A DNA stretch of 64,000 nucleotides from Actinomadura meyerae. GTDB lineage: Bacteria; Actinomycetota; Actinomycetes; Streptosporangiales; Streptosporangiaceae. This document shows positions 59,182 through 64,000 of the stretch, in pieces. The stretch is taken from contig NZ_FZOR01000013.1 in the NCBI RefSeq assembly GCF_900188445.1, forward strand, positions 1-64,000, written 5' to 3'. A program made the translations under genes and the position numbers. The notes under the pieces are model-generated. The model was not told where the DNA came from. It was given only the letters and a program-made list of their open reading frames with translations, and made no database searches. Each line of letters opens with the position of its first letter. Position 1 is the stretch's first letter.

Positions 59182-59195
59182 TCTCAACATTGAGA
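59182..59195. promoter_or_regulatory. MarR operator TCTCAA-CA-TTGAGA
   Basis: A perfect palindrome with 6-base arms in the 147-base gap between the divergent MarR and globin genes, close to the MarR start. AT-rich dyads of this size are typical MarR sites. Confidence 0.65.
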
Positions 59196-59312
59196 TTATC
59201 AATCATGGGACATCGGCGGGCCGGTGGCCACAACCGGCACGCGCCTCGACGGCCGCGGCGGCGGCCTGGGATAAACGACGCACGACCGCCACCAACCAGT
59301 AATGGTGCAATC

Positions 59313-59756
59313 ATGCGCAGCCTGTACGAGCACGCCGGGGGTGAGGAGGGCCTGCGCGGGTTCATCGCCCTGTTCTACGCCTCCGTCCTGGCCGACGACC
59401 TGCTCCAGCCGCTGTTCGGCGAGGGCCGCCCGTCCCACGTCGACCACCTGACCGCCTTCACCGCCGAGACCTTCGGCGGCCCCGACGCCTTCACCCGCGA
59501 GATGGGCGGCTTCGCGCACCTCATCGACGTCCACCGCCACCTGAAGATCACCGAAGAGCAGCGCGTCCGGTTCGTCGAGCTGTACATGGCCGCCGCCGAC
59601 GCCGCCGGGCTCCCCGCCGACCCCCCGTTCCGCCAGGCCCTGCGCGAGCATGTGGAGTTCGGCTCCGAGGTCGCCAAGCAGAACTCCAACGCCGCGACCG
59701 ACGACGAACTGCATCCCCTGCGCGAGGTCCCCCACTGGGACTGGCCCGCCCCCTGA
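59313..59756 (+). CDS. Group II truncated hemoglobin
   Basis: A 147-residue globin: MRSLYEHAGGEEGLRGFIAL, FYASVLADDLLQPLFG, HVDHLTAFTAETFGGP, and HLIDVHRHLKITEEQ with the proximal His; the C-terminus VPHWDWPAP matches the family. These proteins bind oxygen or NO and protect against nitrosative stress or assist respiration. It is divergent from the MarR regulator. Confidence 0.92.
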   Translation: MRSLYEHAGGEEGLRGFIALFYASVLADDLLQPLFGEGRPSHVDHLTAFTAETFGGPDAFTREMGGFAHLIDVHRHLKITEEQRVRFVELYMAAADAAGLPADPPFRQALREHVEFGSEVAKQNSNAATDDELHPLREVPHWDWPAP

Positions 59757-59809
59757 CCCGCCCGCCGCCGCACTCCCACCACCGGGGCGCCGCGCCGGGC
59801 CCTCGCCGT

Positions 59810-60685
59810 ATGGGAGACTGGGGCCCGTTCGACGGCGGGATGCGAGGACTGGAGCGTTCGGTGGGGGGTGTGCTTCGGGTCTCGCGGCCCAACGCGCGGT
59901 TCCAGCAGTGGGAGGCGCTGCTGCGCAACCGGGCCAAGCGGCAGCGGGCCGGGGAGTTCCTCGTCCAGGGCGTCCGCCCGATCACCCTGGCGGTGGAGCG
60001 CGGCTGGCCGGTGCGGACGCTGATCTACGACGCCGAGCGGCAGCCGTCGCGGTGGGCGCGGGACATGCTGGAGCGCGCCGGGGCCGAGCGGGTGGCGATG
60101 GCGCCCGACCTGCTGCGCGAGCTGAGCGGCAAGGAGCAGGACGTCCCCGAGCTGGTGGCGGTCGCCGAACTGCCCCCCGACGACCTGTCGCGCATCCCGG
60201 TGGGCCCGACGTTCCTCGGCGCGGTGTTCGACCGCCCGACCGGGCCCGGCAACATCGGCACCATCGTGCGGTCGCTGGACGCGTTCGGCGGCGCCGGCCT
60301 GATCGTCACCGGGCACGCCGCCGACCCCTACGACCCCAAGGCGGTGCGCGCCTCGACCGGGTCGCTGCTGGCGGTGCCGGTGGTCCGCGCCCGCTCCCAC
60401 CGCGAGGTGCTGGACTGGGTGGCGCGCGAACGCGCGGCCGGACGCCCCCTCACCGTCGTCGGCACCGACGAGAACGGCACCGCCGACATCGCCGAGGTCG
60501 ACCTGACCGGCCCGGTGCTGCTGGTGATCGGCAACGAGACCGCCGGGCTCAGCGCGGGCTGGCGCGAGGGCTGCGACACGATGGCGCGGATCCCCATCGG
60601 CGGCGCGGCCAGCTCCCTCAACGCCGCCGGCGCCGCCACGGTCGCCCTGTACGAGGCCGTCCGCCAGCGCGCCCGCCGCCCCTGA
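59810..60685 (+). CDS. SpoU/TrmH-family RNA methyltransferase
   Basis: Up to 291 residues. The N-terminal substrate-binding domain (FQQWEALLRNRAKRQRAGEF) is followed by the SPOUT knot with the three TrmH motifs: NIGTIVRSLDAFGGAGLIV, LLVIGNETAGLSAGW and IPIGGAASSLNAAGAATVAL. It should 2'-O-methylate rRNA or tRNA ribose. ATG 59840 and GTG 59861 are alternative starts. It is convergent with the next gene. Confidence 0.88.
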   Translation: MGDWGPFDGGMRGLERSVGGVLRVSRPNARFQQWEALLRNRAKRQRAGEFLVQGVRPITLAVERGWPVRTLIYDAERQPSRWARDMLERAGAERVAMAPDLLRELSGKEQDVPELVAVAELPPDDLSRIPVGPTFLGAVFDRPTGPGNIGTIVRSLDAFGGAGLIVTGHAADPYDPKAVRASTGSLLAVPVVRARSHREVLDWVARERAAGRPLTVVGTDENGTADIAEVDLTGPVLLVIGNETAGLSAGWREGCDTMARIPIGGAASSLNAAGAATVALYEAVRQRARRP

Positions 60686-60703
60686 TCGGGCCGCCGCGCG
60701 CCG

Positions 60704-61483
60704 TCACGCGCCCGGAACCGTCTTCTCCCACACCGACACGTGCTTGGTGCTGTCGGCGGTGAGCTCCGAGCGGTCCCAGTCCGCCCAGCGGTACTTCAGG
60801 CGCATCCCGGCGATGCGCGCCATCAGGTCCATCTCCGCCGGCCAGGCGTACCGGAACGGGATGCGGCGGAACCGCCCCGTCCCGTCCGGTGACACGGTGA
60901 CGTGTGTGGAGGTGAACTCCTGCGTGACGACGTCGTACCGGTCGAACCCGACATAGCCGCCGCCGTCGGCGCCGGGCTCCACCGCGAACGGGACGGTGTC
61001 CTGCCCGGGCGGCAGGCGGCGCAGGTCCGGCAGGCCCACCTCGACGAGGAACAGCCCGCCCGGCCGCAGGTGCGCTGCCGCGTTCCGGAAGACCTCGACC
61101 TGCCCGTCCTGCGTGGTCACGTTGCTGATGGTGTTGAACACCAGGTAGACCAGCGAGAACCGGCCGGGCACCCGCGCCCTGGTCATGTCGCCGATCGTGA
61201 CCTCGACCGCGTCGCCGCCCGGTTTGCCCGCGATCCGTGCCGCCATCGCCCGGCTCAGCTCGATGCCGCTCACCCGGACCCCGCGCGCGGCCAGCGGCGC
61301 GGCGATCCGCCCGGTGCCGACGGCGAACTCCAGCACCGGGCCGTCGGCCAGGTCCTCCAGGACGTCCACCACGGGCGTCACCGCCTCGGGCGCGTTCACG
61401 CCGCCCGGAGCGTCGTAGCCCGCGGCCACGCTCTCGGGGAACCAGCCGTCCGCCGGGTCGTCCCCTGTGCCTTGCTCGATCAT
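60704..61483 (-). CDS. Class I SAM-dependent methyltransferase
   Basis: A 259-residue methyltransferase: VLEFAVGTGRIAAPLAARGV (motif I with Phe-Ala instead of the usual Gly-Cys), GIELSRAMAARI and LRPGGLFLVEVGLPDLRRL. The family is common in actinomycetes without a known substrate. The ATG at 61483 is preferred to an in-frame start at 61567. It is the third gene of a minus-strand run, 85 bases after the membrane protein. Confidence 0.85.
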   Translation of the reverse strand: MIEQGTGDDPADGWFPESVAAGYDAPGGVNAPEAVTPVVDVLEDLADGPVLEFAVGTGRIAAPLAARGVRVSGIELSRAMAARIAGKPGGDAVEVTIGDMTRARVPGRFSLVYLVFNTISNVTTQDGQVEVFRNAAAHLRPGGLFLVEVGLPDLRRLPPGQDTVPFAVEPGADGGGYVGFDRYDVVTQEFTSTHVTVSPDGTGRFRRIPFRYAWPAEMDLMARIAGMRLKYRWADWDRSELTADSTKHVSVWEKTVPGA

Positions 61484-61568
61484 GGTCGCCGACGTTACGC
61501 CCGCGCCCGCGCGCTCCTCATCCCGTTTTCGGGCCCGCGCGGATGCTTCGGGATTCGATGCCTCCAAG

Positions 61569-62123
61569 TCAGGACGGGACCGGCGCGGGCTGGACCCGCT
61601 TGGCGTCCCAGGCCAGCCACACGCAGGCGGCCGCGAGCAGTGCGCCGTGCGCGATCCGCAGTGCGGGCGGGCCGAAGAACTGCGGCAGGAACAGCCCGAA
61701 CCCGACCGCGAACAGGATCGCCGGCACCGTCCGCAGCCGGGCCGCGACGAGGATCGCGCCCGCCGCCATGGCCAGCAGCCCGAGCCCGAACACCGTCATC
61801 GCGAACGGGTTGTAGCGCACGTCCTCGGCCAGGTCGAGGATGTTCGACTGGTCGGCCATCGCATGCAGGCCGAAGCTCTCGGCGCCGTAGTACGGCAGCG
61901 TCAGGCCGGCGCCGACCCAGAACACGATCGCCGCCACGCGGTCGATCGGCAGCAGCGCGACCGCGACCAGGATGAACCCGATCATCGCGCACAGGTGCGC
62001 GACGATCCACGCGTCGGAGCCCATCGCGGCGGCGGCACCCGAGGTGGTGGACTCGTCCTCCCACGGGCGGAGGGCGGGATAGAGCAGGAACAGTACACCT
62101 GCGACGGGCAGCGGAATTCTCAT
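61569..62123 (-). CDS. Polytopic membrane protein of unknown function
   Basis: A 184-residue protein with five to six helices (VAGVLFLLYPALRPW, IVAHLCAMIGFILVAVALLP, FGLGLLAMAAGAILVAARL and two more). The WIVAHL and AESFGLHAMADQS loops may bind something but are not recognised. It lies 36 bases after the TetR gene and is probably controlled by it. Confidence 0.78.
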   Translation of the reverse strand: MRIPLPVAGVLFLLYPALRPWEDESTTSGAAAAMGSDAWIVAHLCAMIGFILVAVALLPIDRVAAIVFWVGAGLTLPYYGAESFGLHAMADQSNILDLAEDVRYNPFAMTVFGLGLLAMAAGAILVAARLRTVPAILFAVGFGLFLPQFFGPPALRIAHGALLAAACVWLAWDAKRVQPAPVPS

Positions 62124-62159
62124 GACTTGGTCCTCAGGTTTCGTAGGGGGGTGCGTGGT

Positions 62160-62771
62160 TCAGGCGGATGCGCCGCGCAGTGCGCTCGCGACGAGGCGGT
62201 CGACGTAGGCCCCGTCGATGGGGCGGCCGGTGACGAGCAGCCGGTAGTACAGGGCGCCGGCGAGCTGGTCGAACAGGACCTCGGGCTCGACGCCGGCGTG
62301 GAGCTCTCCGCTTTCGCGGGCGCGTTCGAGCAGCGTCAGCACCAGAGCGTTGCGGCGGTGGAACATCGCCTGGACGGCCGCGCCGACATCGGCGTGGCGG
62401 GCGGCCGCCGCGGCGACCTCGGCGACCAGGCCCGCGGAGGCGTCGCCCGACGCGGCGGGGCGGCCGGCCCGCCGCATCCGGTGGAGTCCCGCGACGATCT
62501 CGCCCAGGTAGCGGGTGAGATCCTCGCGGACGTCCCCGGTGTACTCCACCGGCACGGAGTCCTGGAGCCGCGCGACCACGGTGACGATCAGGTGGTCCTT
62601 GGTGGGCCACCTCCGGTACAGCGTGGTCTTGGCGACCCCGGCCCGCATGGCGACCTCGTCGACCGAGAACCGGTCGTAACCGCGTTCGAGCAGCGACTCC
62701 AGCGCCGCGTCGAGGATGCGGGCGTCAGCCGCCTCAGACCGCGGTCGTCCGCGCCGTCCAGCCGGTCCCAC
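62160..62771 (-). CDS. TetR-family transcriptional regulator
   Basis: A 203-residue repressor. The HTH is RILDAALESLLERGYDRFSV and AMRAGVAKTTLYRRWPTKD, and the C-terminal domain is of the TetR_C_11/16-like type ending in GRPIDGAYVDRLVASALRG. GTG 62771 has GAGGGGG about 9 bases upstream. It is first gene of a unit with the membrane protein. Two TACG-N7-CGTA sites lie directly upstream. Confidence 0.9.
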   Translation of the reverse strand: MGPAGRRGRPRSEAADARILDAALESLLERGYDRFSVDEVAMRAGVAKTTLYRRWPTKDHLIVTVVARLQDSVPVEYTGDVREDLTRYLGEIVAGLHRMRRAGRPAASGDASAGLVAEVAAAAARHADVGAAVQAMFHRRNALVLTLLERARESGELHAGVEPEVLFDQLAGALYYRLLVTGRPIDGAYVDRLVASALRGASA

Positions 62772-62792
62772 CGCGCCGCCCCCTCTTTTCGC

Positions 62793-62848
62793 TACGAACG
62801 TTTCGTATATCAGCCTAGGCCGGTCCCCACATATACGCAACAGTCGTA
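62793..62848. promoter_or_regulatory. Twin TetR operators within a 70-base concentric palindrome
   Basis: TACGAA-CGT-TTCGTA (62793-62807) is a perfect dyad; TACG-N7-CGTA recurs at 62834-62848, 41 bases away centre to centre, near four helical turns. The outer arms TTTTCGCTACGA (62786-62797) and TCGTAGCGAAAA (62844-62855) and inner arms CGTATAT/ATATACG share the centre 62820.5. The site is just upstream of the TetR start. Confidence 0.7.
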
Positions 62849-62860
62849 GCGAAAATCGCC

Positions 62861-63868
62861 TCAGCCGTCCTGGGTCGGCGGGCCGGCAGCGGCGCCCGTG
62901 AGCCGGTCGCCGAGCGGGCTTCTCCGGTACAGCACATGCCGTCCGTCGCGTGCCCGTGTGACCAGTCCGGTGGAGTACAGGACACGCAGATGCTGGGAGA
63001 CGGCGCTCGGGGTGACCCTGAGACGGCGGGCGAGCTCCACGGTGGGCAGCGGCTCCTCCAAGAGACCGAGCAGTCTCGCTCGGGGCGAACCGAGCAGGGA
63101 CACCAGAGCGGTCGAGTCCACCGCCGGCATCTCCGAGCCCCACAGCGTGGCCACTCCCCGGCTGGGATAGACGAGGCTCGGCGGCTCGTCCGGGCTCACG
63201 GGCGGCGCGGGCTTGTGCGCGAACACCGACGGCAGGAGCAGCAGCCCCCGGCCGGCCGCGGCCATCCGGTGCCTGCTGATCATCTTGTGGATGTGCAGCT
63301 CTCCGCCCTGCCAGCGCAGGTTCGGGTGCATGTCGGCGAACAGCAGTCGCGCGCCCCCCAAGGCGAGCCGGCGGGCGCGGTAGGTCATGTCGGCTTCCAG
63401 CACCAGCCGCATCTGCGGCCACACCGGCTCGATGGCCACCGCCCAGTACCGCCGCAGGAGATCGCAGATGGCGTCGCGGAGCCCGGCGACGGGTGCGTCT
63501 TCGGCGGCGGTGGCGTCACGGAGCGCTTCGGGAACGGGGTCGGGCGCGTGCGCGAGCAGCAGGTCGTGACGGACCCGAGCGCACGACGTCCGGCGGACGA
63601 CGGAGAGTTCTTCTTCGAAGTCCGGTGCGAAGCTCGCGGGGTTCGGGGTCAGGAAGTCGGGGAGCGTGCGCCGCTGGGCGACCAGGGACATCAGCAGACC
63701 GGTGTCGAGCGTGCCGAGCCTGCCGAGCACGGACCTGCGCCAGGGCAGATGCAGCGCCGAAAGGCCGGGATCCTGGAGCACCCGCAGGCTGAACAGGGTC
63801 TCGTGCAGGGGTGAGAGGGCGAAGCGGGTCTCGGCGAGGTCCTCGACGCCGAGCACGAAGCTGATCAT
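62861..63868 (-). CDS. ArsR-family winged-helix regulator with long N-terminal domain (DUF5937-like)
   Basis: A 335-residue protein. The C-terminal ~90 residues are a winged helix: LLGSPRARLLGLLEEPLPTV, LARRLRVTPSAVSQHLRVLY and the wing ARDGRHVLYRRS. The N-terminal ~240 residues (ISFVLGVEDLAETRFALSPL) match the large ligand-type domain seen in actinobacterial ArsR-like regulators. ATG 63868 is preferred because the family starts at that point; an in-frame start at 63937 exists. Target unknown. Confidence 0.85.
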   Translation of the reverse strand: MISFVLGVEDLAETRFALSPLHETLFSLRVLQDPGLSALHLPWRRSVLGRLGTLDTGLLMSLVAQRRTLPDFLTPNPASFAPDFEEELSVVRRTSCARVRHDLLLAHAPDPVPEALRDATAAEDAPVAGLRDAICDLLRRYWAVAIEPVWPQMRLVLEADMTYRARRLALGGARLLFADMHPNLRWQGGELHIHKMISRHRMAAAGRGLLLLPSVFAHKPAPPVSPDEPPSLVYPSRGVATLWGSEMPAVDSTALVSLLGSPRARLLGLLEEPLPTVELARRLRVTPSAVSQHLRVLYSTGLVTRARDGRHVLYRRSPLGDRLTGAAAGPPTQDG

Positions 63869-64000
63869 TAAGCCGTACGCTACATCCATTGGCGCCGCAA
63901 CGGCGATGCCGTGGACTTCCTCCCATGACACCCACAACTCACGTGCGGCGGACGGCGGTCCCGGGGCGGGGTTCGTCTCCTACCAGGTCATTCACGTGCC

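Overview
The window is a chromosomal piece of a very high-GC actinomycete. The signs are GC-saturated third codon positions, many GTG starts, many 4-base stop/start overlaps, a gas-vesicle operon of the actinobacterial gvpAFGJLSK type, short cydAB followed by cydDC, sigma-B/sigma-F-like promoters, and WYL, IclR, TIGR03086 and MTQ2-type families. The overall look suits Streptosporangiales such as Actinomadura and relatives, but no 16S rRNA or marker gene is present to prove this. I saw no rRNA, tRNA, CRISPR array or insertion sequence.

Layout. 0.1-6.4 kb: a UvrA-like ATPase divergent from a WYL regulator, an IclR regulator, and a LysR regulator divergent from a class V aminotransferase. 6.6-12.6 kb: a tight seven-gene operon (sugar epimerase, GT2 and DUF2064 glycosyltransferases, SAM methyltransferase, membrane-anchored molybdopterin oxidoreductase, two multi-pass membrane proteins). 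12.7-14.4 kb: an SDR/LysR divergent pair. 14.4-18.4 kb: a KAS III enzyme divergent from an acyltransferase and an acyl-CoA oxidase-like enzyme, a small acyl-assembly cluster. 18.5-25.3 kb: TerD, RidA, acyl-CoA synthetase, HAD phosphatase, SnoaL-like protein, YigZ, alpha/beta hydrolase and a TetR regulator. 25.3-29.6 kb: a TauE/SafE exporter, then a likely four-gene unit (YbdK-type ligase, haem-oxygenase-like diiron enzyme, MTQ2-type methyltransferase, CDGSH Fe-S protein). 29.6-39.9 kb: an epimerase, an ECF sigma factor coupled to a domain-swapped MGMT-Ada protein, two LuxR response regulators around one unusual histidine kinase, PAP2, DedA, a HAD phosphatase and DUF72.

39.9-42 kb is a scar. 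It holds the remnant of a divergent TetR/MFS efflux pair, a complete tyrosine recombinase, and a 99-codon unknown ORF overlapping the recombinase start. Both of those starts sit inside matching ATAAT-N4-ATTAT palindromes. 42-51.8 kb: a TIGR03086 protein, an MFS transporter with an apparent early stop, the cydABDC cytochrome bd block, a MocR regulator and a methyltransferase. 51.9-57 kb: an eight-gene gas-vesicle operon (gvpA-F-G-O-J-L-S-K) behind a sigma-B-type promoter, next to a small gene with the same promoter type and a hemerythrin-like protein. 57-64 kb: a VOC/WYL divergent pair paralogous to the one at 2.5 kb, a MarR/truncated-globin divergent pair with a clear operator, an RNA methyltransferase, a methyltransferase, a membrane protein with its TetR regulator and twin operators, and an ArsR-type regulator.

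A recurring theme is a one-component regulator divergent from its probable target with a visible palindrome between them (WYL, LysR, MarR). Stress and redox functions are prominent: bd oxidase, globin, hemerythrin, gas vesicles, TerD, Ada/MGMT. All family calls come from reading translations and motifs by eye. No database search was possible.
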